Source: an uncultured Christensenellaceae bacterium
GTDB lineage: Bacteria > Bacillota > Clostridia > Christensenellales > Borkfalkiaceae
Assembly: GCA_910586825.1 (NCBI GenBank)
Contig: CAJUJF010000008.1
Coordinates: 1 to 64,000 of the forward strand
Length of the DNA stretch: 64,000 nt
Direction: 5' to 3'
Made by a program: the position numbers and the translations under genes. Below are positions 41,466 to 49,478 of this stretch, piece by piece; within the stretch, counting starts at the first letter, position 1; each line of letters begins with the position of its first letter. The notes beneath the pieces are model-generated. The model did not search any database. It saw nothing but the letters and a program-made list of their open reading frames with translations, and was not told the origin of the DNA.

Positions 41466-44078
41466 ATGAAAAATTTTACCGTAAACGATGAAGAATCATT
41501 GGCGCGCATGCTTTCGCGCGTAAGAGCGGCTCAGGAGAAGTTTGCGACTTACACGCAGGAGCAGGTTGACGAGATTTTCTATCGCGCGGCGCTTGCGGCA
41601 AACAAGATGCGGATTCCGCTTGCAAAAATGGCGGTGGAAGAGACCGGCATGGGAATCGTAGAGGACAAAGTAATTAAAAACCATTACGCGTCCGAATATA
41701 TTTATAACGCGTATAAAGATACCCGCACCTGCGGCATTATCGAGCGGGACGAAAGTTTCGGCATCACGCGCATTGCAGAACCGATCGGGGTGCTTGCGGC
41801 GGTTATTCCTACGACGAATCCGACGTCTACCGCGATTTTTAAATGTTTGATTTGTTTAAAGACGAGAAACGGACTGATTATTTCGCCGCACCCGCGTGCG
41901 AAAAACTGCACGATCGAGGCGGCAAAGATCGTACTCGAAGCGGCGGTTGCCGCGGGCGCGCCCGAGGATATCATCGGGTGGATCGATCAGCCGACCGTTC
42001 CGCTTTCGGGCATGATCATGCGTGAAGCGGACATGATCCTCGCGACCGGCGGTCCCGGCATGGTCAAAGCGGCGTACTCTTCGGGGAAACCCGCGCTCGG
42101 CGTCGGCGCCGGCAATACTCCGGCGATCGTGGATTCGAGCGCCGATATCAAATTGGCGGCTTCTTCGCTTCTTCATTCCAAAACGTTCGACAACGGCATG
42201 ATCTGCGCTTCGGAGCAGTCCGCGATCGTTGTAAAAGACGTTTATGAAGAATTCAAAAAGGAAATGGCGCTTCGCGGCGCATATTTTCTGACGCCTGCCG
42301 AGACGGAAAAAGTTCGCAAAACGATCATCATCAACGGCGCGCTGAACGCGAAAATCGTAGGGCAATCCGCTTGCACGATCGCAGAACTCTCCGGGTTCAA
42401 AGCGCCGGAAGGCAGCAAAATTCTGGTCGGAGAAGTCGATTCCGTCGAGCTTTCCGAAGAATTTGCGCACGAAAAGCTTTCGCCCGTACTTGCAATGTAT
42501 AAGGCGAAATCGTTTGAAGACGCGGTTTCGAAAGCGGATAGACTGGTACGCGACGGCGGACTCGGTCATACCTCTTCTTTGTATATCAACGTCGAAACGG
42601 GCGCGGAAAAAATCGCTTATTTCCGTTCCGTCATGAAAACCTGCCGCATCGTGATCAACACGCCTTCTTCGCAGGGCGGGATCGGCGATCTGTACAACTT
42701 CAAATTTGCGCCTTCGCTTACCCTCGGTTGCGGATCGTGGGGCGGGAACTCCGTTTCCGAAAACGTCGGCGTGAAACACTTGATCAATATTAAAACCGTT
42801 GCGGAAAGGAAGGAAAATATGTTGTGGTTCAGAGCCCCCGAAAAAGTATATTTCAAACGCGGTTGCCTCGGCGTTGCACTCAAAGAACTCGGCAAACAGG
42901 TATACAATAAAAAGAAAGCGTTTATCGTTACCGATAAATTCCTCTATCAGAGCGGGTTCACCAAAAAAATCACGGACATTCTCGATGCGGAAGGGATCAT
43001 GCATTCCACCTATTTCGAAGTTACGCCCGATCCCACGCTTGCCTGCGCGAACGACGGCGTCAAACAAATGCGGGATTTCGCGCCCGACGTGATCATCGCG
43101 GTCGGCGGCGGTTCGCCGATGGACGCGGCTAAGATCATGTGGGTGATGTACGAGCATCCGGAAGTGGACTTCCAGGACATGGCGATGCGGTTTATGGATA
43201 TCCGCAAGCGCGTATATACGTTCCCGCACATGGGCGACAAAGCGCTGTTCGTTGCGGTTCCCACGACGGCGGGTACCGGTTCGGAAGTTACGCCGTTCGC
43301 GGTTATTACCGACGAAAAGACGGGTACGAAATATCCGCTTGCCGATTACGAACTCATGCCGGATATGGCGATCGTCGACGCGGATCTTATGATGAATATT
43401 CCGAAGGGGCTTACCTCCTGCTCGGGGATCGATGCAATGAGCCACGCGTTGGAAGCGATCGCTTCGGTCATGGCGACGGATTACACGAACGGAATCGCCA
43501 GAGAAGCGGTGAAGTTAATTTTCGAATTCCTGCCACGCGCATACGAAAAGGGTGCGCACGATGCGGAAGCGCGTGACCGTATGGCGAACGCTTCGTGCAT
43601 GGCGGGTATGGCGTTTGCAAACGCGTTCTTGGGCGTTTGCCATTCCATGGCGCATAAGCTCGGTTCGTACTGGCACCTGCCGCACGGTATGGCGAACTCG
43701 CTCATGTTGGAAGAAGTGATTCGCTTTAACAGCGTGGAGCAGCCTACCAAGATGGGAACTTTCCCGCAGTACGCTTACCCGCAGTGCAAAGCGAGATATG
43801 CGGAAACGGCGCGCTTCATCGGTTGCAAGGGCAAGAACGACGACGAATTGGTGGAAGCGCTGATTAAAAAACTGAAAGAACTGCAAGCGTCGATCGGTCA
43901 GCCGAAGACGATCAAAGAGGCTCTCGGCGATAAAGTGACGGAAGAACAGTTTATGGAACGCCTTGACGCAATGACGGAGGACGCGTTTGACGATCAGTGC
44001 ACGGGTGCGAATCCGAGATACCCGCTGATGAACGAAATCAAACAGATGTACCTCAACGCTTATTACGGAAGAAAGTAA
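41466..44078 (+). CDS. adhE: Bifunctional aldehyde-alcohol dehydrogenase AdhE
   Basis: 870 residues. The N-terminal half is a CoA-acylating aldehyde dehydrogenase (AVIPTTNPTSTAIFKCL; catalytic Cys247 in FDNGMICASEQ). The C-terminal half, from about residue 455, is an iron-type alcohol dehydrogenase (GGGSPMDAAKIMW; PTTAGTGSEVTPFAV; iron-binding His in HSMAHKLGSYWHLPHG). It reduces acetyl-CoA to ethanol and re-oxidises two NADH. AdhE usually forms spirosomes. GGAGG precedes the ATG. With the hydrogenase gene downstream it makes up an electron-disposal pair. Confidence 0.97.
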   Translation: MKNFTVNDEESLARMLSRVRAAQEKFATYTQEQVDEIFYRAALAANKMRIPLAKMAVEETGMGIVEDKVIKNHYASEYIYNAYKDTRTCGIIERDESFGITRIAEPIGVLAAVIPTTNPTSTAIFKCLICLKTRNGLIISPHPRAKNCTIEAAKIVLEAAVAAGAPEDIIGWIDQPTVPLSGMIMREADMILATGGPGMVKAAYSSGKPALGVGAGNTPAIVDSSADIKLAASSLLHSKTFDNGMICASEQSAIVVKDVYEEFKKEMALRGAYFLTPAETEKVRKTIIINGALNAKIVGQSACTIAELSGFKAPEGSKILVGEVDSVELSEEFAHEKLSPVLAMYKAKSFEDAVSKADRLVRDGGLGHTSSLYINVETGAEKIAYFRSVMKTCRIVINTPSSQGGIGDLYNFKFAPSLTLGCGSWGGNSVSENVGVKHLINIKTVAERKENMLWFRAPEKVYFKRGCLGVALKELGKQVYNKKKAFIVTDKFLYQSGFTKKITDILDAEGIMHSTYFEVTPDPTLACANDGVKQMRDFAPDVIIAVGGGSPMDAAKIMWVMYEHPEVDFQDMAMRFMDIRKRVYTFPHMGDKALFVAVPTTAGTGSEVTPFAVITDEKTGTKYPLADYELMPDMAIVDADLMMNIPKGLTSCSGIDAMSHALEAIASVMATDYTNGIAREAVKLIFEFLPRAYEKGAHDAEARDRMANASCMAGMAFANAFLGVCHSMAHKLGSYWHLPHGMANSLMLEEVIRFNSVEQPTKMGTFPQYAYPQCKARYAETARFIGCKGKNDDELVEALIKKLKELQASIGQPKTIKEALGDKVTEEQFMERLDAMTEDAFDDQCTGANPRYPLMNEIKQMYLNAYYGRK

Positions 44079-44095
44079 ACGTTTTTATCCGATTG

Positions 44096-44121
44096 GCGGC
44101 AACGGAATTTTCCGTTGCCGC
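44096..44121 (+). terminator. Attenuator-like hairpin between adhE and the hydrogenase gene
   Basis: GCGGCAACGGA (44096-44106), loop ATTT, TCCGTTGCCGC (44111-44121), followed only by TGTTT. The weak T-tract and lack of a second promoter suggest partial read-through. Confidence 0.6.
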
Positions 44122-44145
44122 TGTTTCGGAATTACAGGAGTAAAA

Positions 44146-45651
44146 ATGAGAGGACTTGAAACTTCGGTCACAAAATTGAGACGGAAAGTTTTCGTCGAGG
44201 TTGCGCGCGTTGCCTTTGAATCGGAGGATATCGTAAAGGATATCGAAGAAATCCCGTATAAGATCACCCCGACCGAAACGCCGCAGTACCGTGAAAGTAT
44301 TTATCGCGAACGCGCGATCGCCGCCGAACGCGTTCGGCTGGCGATGGGAATGTCGCTGAATCCGCAGGATCGGCCGTCGAGCATTACGAACGGGCTTTCC
44401 GCAAGCAATATTTCGGACTTATATTACGAACCGCCGCTGATGCAGGTCATTCCTTCGGCGTGCGCAAAATGCGAAGAGAACGCCTATGAAGTCAGCGACC
44501 AGTGCCGCGCGTGCGTTTCGCGCGCGTGCATCGCCGCGTGTCCCAAAGACGCCGTTTCGGTAGGAAAAGACGGAAAGGCGGTGATCGATCGGGAAAAGTG
44601 TATCCGCTGCGGAAAGTGCAAGGCGGCGTGTCCGTACGATGCGATCGCGCACAGAACCCGTCCGTGCGCGCAGGCTTGCGGCGTAAACGCGATTTCCAGC
44701 GACGAGCTGGGGCGCGCGACGATCCATCCCATGAAGTGCGTGGGCTGCGGGCAGTGCATGGTACACTGTCCCTTCGGCGCGATTGCGGATAAATCCCAGA
44801 TCTATCAGCTTATTCGCGCGATCAAAAGCGGCGACGAAGTGGTTGCCGAAGTTGCGCCCGCAATCGTCGGGCAATTCGGTCCAAGCGTTTCTCTCTGGCG
44901 GATCAAAGCCGCGCTGAAAGAGATCGGTTTTAAAGAGGTGTTCGAGGTTGCGCACGGCGCCGACGTCGGCGCGGCGACCGAGGCGCACCATTACGCGACG
45001 GAAGTCGCTACGGGCAAAATTCCCTTTCTGCTCACTTCGTGCTGTCCGGCTTGGAGTATGCTCGCAAAGACGCAATTTTACGAGACGATCGATAAAATAT
45101 CCAATGCGCTGACGCCGATGGTCGCGACAGCGCGTTCGATCAAACAGAAAATGCCGAATGCGCGCGTCGTATTTATCGGACCCTGCGCGGCGAAAAAGCT
45201 TGAAGCGATGCGTAAGACCGTGCGCAGCGACGTCGACTTCGTCATTACGTTCGAAGAACTTGCGGCAATTTTCGAAGCGAAGGGCTTTGATTTCAAAGGC
45301 TTTAATCAAGAAGAGCCGATCCACGATGCGACGGGCGCGGGGAGGGGATACGCGGTCGCCGGAGGCGTCGCATCCGCAATCGAACAGTGCTTGCATGAGT
45401 ATTATCCGGAAGTGGATGTGAAAATCGAACATGCGGAAGGATTGGAAGAATGCAAAAAGATCTTGCTGCTTGCAAAATTCGGGAAGAAAAACGGTTGCCT
45501 GATCGAAGGAATGGCTTGTCCCGGCGGGTGTGTCGCCGGTGCGGGCGTGAACGCGCCTGTCGAAAAAGCGACGGCGGAAGTCAAAAAGTTCGTTGCCGAT
45601 TCTTCTCAGCCGTTGCCGCCCAAAGATTTATACGAAATTCATCTGCCTTAA
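44146..45651 (+). CDS. [FeFe] hydrogenase, group-B-like, monomeric
   Basis: 501 residues. H-cluster motifs: L1 TSCCPAW (297-303), L2 IGPCAAKK (344-351) and L3 GMACPGGCVAGAG (455-467). Two 2[4Fe-4S]-type cysteine rows (CIRCGKCKAACP at 152-163; CVGCGQCMVHCP at 198-209) are accompanied by further Cys at ~106-132 and 174-178. L2 lacks the Met of group A (MPCxxK), and the N terminus has no 2Fe-2S domain; both fit group B (B1/B3) enzymes, whose physiological partner is thought to be ferredoxin. It follows adhE by 67 nt. Maturation genes hydEFG are not in the window. Confidence 0.88.
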   Translation: MRGLETSVTKLRRKVFVEVARVAFESEDIVKDIEEIPYKITPTETPQYRESIYRERAIAAERVRLAMGMSLNPQDRPSSITNGLSASNISDLYYEPPLMQVIPSACAKCEENAYEVSDQCRACVSRACIAACPKDAVSVGKDGKAVIDREKCIRCGKCKAACPYDAIAHRTRPCAQACGVNAISSDELGRATIHPMKCVGCGQCMVHCPFGAIADKSQIYQLIRAIKSGDEVVAEVAPAIVGQFGPSVSLWRIKAALKEIGFKEVFEVAHGADVGAATEAHHYATEVATGKIPFLLTSCCPAWSMLAKTQFYETIDKISNALTPMVATARSIKQKMPNARVVFIGPCAAKKLEAMRKTVRSDVDFVITFEELAAIFEAKGFDFKGFNQEEPIHDATGAGRGYAVAGGVASAIEQCLHEYYPEVDVKIEHAEGLEECKKILLLAKFGKKNGCLIEGMACPGGCVAGAGVNAPVEKATAEVKKFVADSSQPLPPKDLYEIHLP

Positions 45652-45743
45652 ACGACGAAGAAAACGCCGTCCGAATCAAAGGACATTTCTCATAGGGATT
45701 TAAATGACGACGTTTTAAAAGTTGCACTCACAAGCAGTGAAAC

Positions 45744-45779
45744 AAACACTTTCGTACAATTTGTATGAGAGTGTTTTTC
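45744..45779 (+). terminator. Terminator after the hydrogenase gene
   Basis: AAACACT (45744-45750) / AGTGTTT (45770-45776) with an inner GTACAA/TTGTAT pairing, followed by TTTC. Sequence from here to ~46680 is AT-rich. Confidence 0.7.
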
Positions 45780-45838
45780 TATACTTAGTATAGCCGATAA
45801 ACGATGCGCTATTTAATCAATTAAATACAGAATAATTC

Positions 45839-45885
45839 TTGACAATCTCACTACCTTGTAATACAATATAGTTGTTATATTACAA
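45839..45885 (+). promoter_or_regulatory. Strong promoter with 30-bp palindromic operator, no gene behind it
   Basis: TTGACA (45839-45844), 17 bp, TACAAT (45862-45867). TTGTAAT (45856-45862) and ATTACAA (45879-45885) are the arms of a palindrome overlapping the -10 box and +1, an ideal repressor position. Confidence 0.7.
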
Positions 45886-46021
45886 TCTAGGGGTCTAAAA
45901 CCTAAACGGCGGTTGCCGTGCTTGAAAGCGTATTGTTGTTTGTGTTGGCAAGGCGCAACAACGCAAAGTGATAAGGAGTGTGCAACGCAAAAGCCGCGGG
46001 AAACAAAATCCCGCGGCTTTT
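45874..46021 (+). ncRNA. Candidate small RNA or remnant leader, ~150 nt
   Basis: Runs from the predicted +1 of the promoter at 45839-45867 to the intrinsic terminator at 45989-46021. It can fold several local stems: ACGGC/GCCGT around 45909-45922, GCTT/AAGC just after, and TTGTTG/CAACAA near 45932-45960. An AAGGAG at ~45973 lies just before the terminator stem. No long reading frame; the best peptides are 17 and 43 codons with non-ATG starts. It does not match the riboswitch or housekeeping RNA patterns I know. It could be an sRNA, or the operator/leader left after loss of a regulated gene. This covers the 420-bp stretch without a gene between 45652 and 46071. Confidence 0.4.
45989..46021. 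terminator. Terminator of the orphan unit
   Basis: AAAAGCCGCGGG (45989-46000) / CCCGCGGCTTTT (46010-46021), 12-bp perfect stem. Symmetric, so it may also end the broken xre gene from the right. Confidence 0.88.
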
Positions 46022-46071
46022 ATGATAATGATTTTTACGGAGTAAACGTAAACTGAAAAACAATCAGACTT

Positions 46072-46448
46072 TTATTCCGATTTTTTTTCGGTATCGGATT
46101 CGACATACGTTTTTTTGTTGCCGTATATATGTTTTTCCACATACGCGGCACGGCGGTTGTTAATCCAAAATGCCCAAAGCTGTTTTCCAAAGCGGTCGAA
46201 ATATTTTCCTCCGCTTTTGTTTTAAATTTTTCGTCGTCAAGCCGCTCGCCCGATAATATTTCATTTATGCTAACATCATACTTTTTGCTCAATATTTGAA
46301 GAATTTCAACGGGCGGTAAATAGTTCCCGTTTTTCCAACGGGAAACAGTTTAATGGTAACGCCAATTTGTTCGCCTAATTCTTCCTGCGTAAGATTTTTT
46401 TTCTTTGCGCAATTCGGATAAAAATATTCCGATTTTCTGCACATCCAT
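46072..46448 (-). pseudogene. XRE-family regulator broken by frameshifts
   Basis: Minus strand, ATG at 46448 with AAGGAG upstream: MDVQKIGIFLSELRKEK. A run of eight A (plus-strand T at 46395-46402) shifts the frame. In the next frame LTQEELGEQIGVT continues the helix-turn-helix. A second shift near 46350 restores VSRW-type sequence followed by SKKYDVSINEILSGERLDDEKF. A third, near 46175, moves the C-terminal ~35 residues (FWINNRRAAYVEKHIYGN) into yet another frame that stops at 46072. Joined, they make a ~125-residue Cro/CI regulator with a short C-terminal extension. Either the gene is decaying or these are sequencing errors. It points at the orphan unit, whose palindrome might be its operator. 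Confidence 0.7.
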
Positions 46449-46577
46449 ATATTAAAATCTCCTTATTGGATGCTTCAATTCTATCATATATGAATAAAAA
46501 AGTATTGCCCATAAACAGCGAATTACATTTTTTACGGAGCAGTCATCAACTAAGACAATATTCTATTTTATACACAA

Positions 46578-46602
46578 GCAAAAGCGTAGCTTAACGCTAC
46601 GC
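46578..46602 (-). terminator. Terminator of rplI
   Basis: GCGTAGC (46584-46590) / GCTACGC (46596-46602); on the minus strand followed by TTTTGCTT. About 80 nt after the rplI stop. The rest of 46449-46682 shows nothing else I recognise. Confidence 0.65.
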
Positions 46603-46682
46603 CTAATTCTATCTTGCTCCCGCTTTACCATAATTTTATAGGTACATACGTAAGCCCGTGGTTTTTTATTATTTGCCGTTAT

Positions 46683-47126
46683 TTACAGCGCGGTAATGTT
46701 TACTTTAACTTTTGCGGTCACGCCTTCCATAAAGCGGATCTCCGCATCGTATACGCCCACCGTTTTCATGGGCTCTTTAACGCTGATTTTCTTTTTATCG
46801 ACCTCGTAACCTTGTTCCGAAAGGGCGGAGGCGATCTGGGCGGTTGTAACCGAACCGAAAACTTTCCCGTTTTCTCCTGCGCGAATGGAAAGGGTGACTT
46901 CCGTTCCGTTCAGTTTTGCGGCAAGTTCTTTCATTGCTTTAACCGATTCCGCCTTGTGGTAAGCGTCTGCGTTGCGTTTTTGCGTCACCTCGTTAATGCC
47001 CTGCGAAGTCGCGATCTCCGCCAAACCGCGTTTGATGAGGAAGTTCTTCGCATAACCGTCGGAAACTTCCAGAATATCTCCTTTTTTTCCGCTGCCTTTT
47101 ACGTCCTGTTTGAGAATCACTTTCAT
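46683..47126 (-). CDS. rplI: Ribosomal protein bL9
   Basis: 147 residues, standard length. The N-terminal domain signature is MKVILKQDVKGSGKKGDILEVSDGYAKNFLIKRGLA, split here by the conserved GYARNFL-type loop (GYAKNFL). A central helix follows, and a C-terminal alpha/beta domain (ENGKVFGSVTTAQIASAL). It binds 23S rRNA domain V at the base of the L1 stalk. GGAGG precedes the ATG at 47126. Here it stands alone, away from rpsF-ssb-rpsR or dnaB. Confidence 0.97.
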   Translation of the reverse strand: MKVILKQDVKGSGKKGDILEVSDGYAKNFLIKRGLAEIATSQGINEVTQKRNADAYHKAESVKAMKELAAKLNGTEVTLSIRAGENGKVFGSVTTAQIASALSEQGYEVDKKKISVKEPMKTVGVYDAEIRFMEGVTAKVKVNITAL

Positions 47127-47144
47127 AACCGCCTCCTTTCGTTT

Positions 47145-47173
47145 ATTGTACAAAAAAGGAGTAATTTTGTCAA
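47145..47173 (-). promoter_or_regulatory. Promoter of rplI
   Basis: Minus strand: TTGACA (47173-47168), 17 bp, TACAAT (47150-47145). Confidence 0.85.
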
Positions 47174-47228
47174 CCGTAACGGGGATATATTTTTCTGAAA
47201 GCGCCATAATAGATGTAGGAGGATGATT

Positions 47229-47384
47229 ATGGAACACAAAATGAATTGCGGCGTATCGTGCGGCGTTACCGATTGCACGCATAATCCCGACGGAATGCAC
47301 TGCGAGCTGAAAACGATCCACGTGGGCAACACCTGCGATTGCCAGCACTGCACCTGCTGCGACAGCTATCAAAAGAGAAAATAA
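47229..47384 (+). CDS. Cysteine-rich DUF1540-type small protein
   Basis: 51 residues from ATG 47229 with GGAGG at ~47218. Nine cysteines (7, 11, 16, 25, 36, 38, 41, 43, 44) in the pattern C-x3-C-x4-C-x8-C ... C-x-C-x2-C-x-CC. NCGVSCGVTDCTHNPDG and the late CDCQHCTCC stretch fit the DUF1540 family, probably a small metal-binding fold of unknown role. CATAAT at 47205-47210 with ATATT 13 bp upstream faintly resembles a sporulation promoter. It has its own terminator. Confidence 0.75.
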   Translation: MEHKMNCGVSCGVTDCTHNPDGMHCELKTIHVGNTCDCQHCTCCDSYQKRK

Positions 47385-47386
47385 AG

Positions 47387-47413
47387 AAAAGAGAGGCAAT
47401 GCCTCTCTTTTTT
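47387..47413 (+). terminator. Terminator after the DUF1540 gene
   Basis: AAAAGAGAGGC (47387-47397), loop AAT, GCCTCTCTTTTTT (47401-47413). Confidence 0.9.
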
Positions 47414-47486
47414 CACGTTTTTACGGAATAAAGCGAAATTTTCGGCGCAAACTTTTATTACGCGGGCAACCGCTTTCAAATATAGT

Positions 47487-47545
47487 TTTTGCCGAACGGA
47501 ACCGTTCGGCAAAAGCGCGGAAGGGAAGCCGTTCGGCTTCCCTTC
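47487..47545. repeat. Two strong hairpins in tandem
   Basis: TTTTGCCGAACG (47487-47498) / CGTTCGGCAAAA (47503-47514), then GAAGGGAAGCC (47520-47530) / GGCTTCCCTTC (47535-47545). Both have 4-nt loops, and both contain CCGTTCGG-like cores. They lie just before the orphan membrane-anchored gene; they may be terminators, a processing signal or a small transcript. Confidence 0.65.
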
Positions 47546-47593
47546 TTATTAGATAATGCGTATGCGCAGAGATTGTTTCGCATAAAATACTGC

Positions 47594-48508
47594 ATGAAAG
47601 TGAAAAAGGCATTGTCAATCGCGCTGCGGATCCTTCCGTTTTTATTGATCGCGGCAATTTTATGCTGTCTGTTGTTGTATCCGCGCGGCGAAACGGTTTC
47701 GAAAGAAAATAAACGCGTCGTTCGCGTTTGGAATGTGGATACCTTCGAGGGGGGAAAGGGGTCGCGAACAGCATTCTTACGGAACGCCGCGCGCATTACG
47801 GAGAAAAAACGCGGCGGCGTATACTATCTGATCACCTCGTATACTCTCGACGGCGCGACGGCGGCGTTCGAAAAAGGGGAAAGTCCCGACATGCTCTCTT
47901 TCGGGATCGGGCTTTCCGCGTATGCGGAAAACAGTTTGCCGCTATCGCGAAAGTTCGCGGGCGGCAACACGGAATCCGGCTGTCTTGCCTATCCGTGGTG
48001 CCGCGGAAGCTATTATCTGTTTTCGCTGTCCGAGGACTTTTCCGCGTCGGGCGAGACGGTGATTTCCAAAGGCGGCAACAATCTGAGCGAAGTCGCGGCG
48101 GCTTACGCGGGGATCAACGGCAGTTTTGCCGAATCAACTGCGGCGTACGTCGAATTTTTAAACGGACATTACCGCTATCTGCTCGGCACCCAGCGCGACG
48201 AATGCAGATTTTCCGCGCGCGGCGTTACGGTCTATTCGCAGGAGCTGCCCGAATACTGCGATTTGTATCAGTATATTTCCGTTCTTTCCCGCGAAAAAAG
48301 GGAGGACTGCGACGCGTTCGTCGATACGCTTCTTTCTAATGACGTACAAACTACGTTGAGCCGTATCGGCATGTATCCCGTAAACGGTGGGAACGCAAAG
48401 CGTACGGTAAGCGTTTTTTCCGACCGTGAATCGCTCAGAAAACTTGCGGAAAGCGCGAGCGGCGGGATCGCGGGAAATTTTCTTGATAAATATCTGAAAT
48501 TTATTTGA
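47594..48508 (+). CDS. Membrane-anchored protein resembling an extracellular solute-binding domain
   Basis: 304 residues from ATG 47594. A basic N terminus and one strong helix (ALSIALRILPFLLIAAILCCLLLYP) anchor it; the lipobox-like AAILCC could instead be lipidated. The outside part starts KRVVRVWNVDTFEGGKGSR, the usual opening of type-1 ABC substrate-binding proteins, then a FEKGESPDMLSFG strand and a late DTLLSNDVQTTLSRIGMYPVN that resembles the QxxLxxxGxxP ending of that family. No transporter genes are nearby. It could be an orphan binding protein or a sensor for wall or sugar components. No clear ribosome binding site. Confidence 0.6.
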   Translation: MKVKKALSIALRILPFLLIAAILCCLLLYPRGETVSKENKRVVRVWNVDTFEGGKGSRTAFLRNAARITEKKRGGVYYLITSYTLDGATAAFEKGESPDMLSFGIGLSAYAENSLPLSRKFAGGNTESGCLAYPWCRGSYYLFSLSEDFSASGETVISKGGNNLSEVAAAYAGINGSFAESTAAYVEFLNGHYRYLLGTQRDECRFSARGVTVYSQELPEYCDLYQYISVLSREKREDCDAFVDTLLSNDVQTTLSRIGMYPVNGGNAKRTVSVFSDRESLRKLAESASGGIAGNFLDKYLKFI

Positions 48509-48533
48509 AATCGATCAAGAAATGTGGTACAAT
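48505..48533 (+). promoter_or_regulatory. Promoter of the murB-whiA-dnaE unit
   Basis: TTGAAA (48505-48510), 17 bp, TACAAT (48528-48533); it overlaps the stop codon of the preceding gene. AAGGAG follows at ~48536. Confidence 0.8.
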
Positions 48534-48549
48534 ATAAGGAGAATTTATC

Positions 48550-49446
48550 GTGGATTTTTTCGCGGTTTTTGCAGAAAGGTTTCCGGAATCGTCTCTTGAA
48601 AGAGAATTTTCCTTTGCGGCGCATACGACCATCGGTTGCGGCGGAAAGGCGGCTGTCGCCGCGTCTCCGGCTTCGACGGAGGAATGCGCGGAAATGCTGT
48701 CGTTTTTAAAAACCTGCGGGATTCCGTATTGTTTTCTCGGCGCGGGCGCGAATGTTTTGCCGTCCGACGAAGATTTCGACGGCATCGTCTTCCGGTTTCA
48801 TCGGTTAAATCGCCTCTATTGCATGGGCGCGACGGTGTACGCGGGCGCGGGCGTCAGCGGAAGCGGGCTTGTCAGTTTCGCGCGGGAACAGGATCTGAGC
48901 GGTTTTGAAAAGTTCGCGGGGATCCCGATGACCGTCGGAGGCGGAATCGCCATGAACGCGGGAATCGCCGACGGGCATTTTTCCGATCTCGTAGAACGCG
49001 TCGTCGGAATCGAGCAGGGGAAGATCAGAACTTTCACGCTTGCGGAATGCGATTATGCCGAAAAGCACAGTGTATTTTTAAGCGGGATTGCGGTAACGGG
49101 CGCGTATCTTCGCGGCTGTGAGAGTTTTCGGGAACAAATCGACAGCAACCTCTGCTATTACAGAAAACGACGGGAGCACCTTCCCAAAGGCCGAAGCATG
49201 GGCTGTACCTTTGTCAATCCCGACGGGAAGTCGGCAGGAGAGCTGATCGACCGTTGCGGCTTGAAAGGGATTCGCATCGGCGGAGCGCGCGTTTCCGAAC
49301 GGCATGCAAATTTTATCATCAACGAGGGCGGTACAGCGAACGACGTTGCCCGTTTAATCGAAACGATCAAGCGGGAAGTCGAAGCGCAGACCGGAATCAT
49401 ATTGCGGGAGGAAATCCAAAGGCTCCCGCGAGGTTCACAGCATTAG
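48550..49446 (+). CDS. murB: UDP-N-acetylenolpyruvoylglucosamine reductase MurB
   Basis: 298 residues, GTG start with AAGGAG upstream. FAD-binding features: HTTIGCGGKAA, LGAGANVLPSDEDFDGIV, and GIPMTVGGGIAMNAGIADG. The active-site segment MGCTFVNPDG has Cys where many MurBs have the proton-donor Ser, a variant seen in other Firmicutes. The final Glu motif is in RRLIE-like VARLIETIKREV. It makes UDP-N-acetylmuramate for peptidoglycan. It heads the unit that ends in dnaE. Confidence 0.95.
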   Translation: MDFFAVFAERFPESSLEREFSFAAHTTIGCGGKAAVAASPASTEECAEMLSFLKTCGIPYCFLGAGANVLPSDEDFDGIVFRFHRLNRLYCMGATVYAGAGVSGSGLVSFAREQDLSGFEKFAGIPMTVGGGIAMNAGIADGHFSDLVERVVGIEQGKIRTFTLAECDYAEKHSVFLSGIAVTGAYLRGCESFREQIDSNLCYYRKRREHLPKGRSMGCTFVNPDGKSAGELIDRCGLKGIRIGGARVSERHANFIINEGGTANDVARLIETIKREVEAQTGIILREEIQRLPRGSQH

Positions 49447-49478
49447 GATACATAGACTGCGAACGAAGAGAGGCAAAG

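Noticed and set aside
41856..43445. Minus-strand frame of 529 codons opposite adhE
   Set aside because: Arg/His/Phe-rich shadow of a highly conserved plus-strand gene; no ribosome binding site or homologous pattern.
45874..46021. Cyclic-di-GMP-type riboswitch suggested by ACGCAAAG
   Set aside because: Only this short word is shared; the paired stems and tetraloop receptor are missing, and no gene follows the terminator.
47489..47593. N-terminal extension of the solute-binding-like protein
   Set aside because: It would be translated through two strong hairpins and gives a basic, non-signal sequence; ATG 47594 starts a clean anchor.
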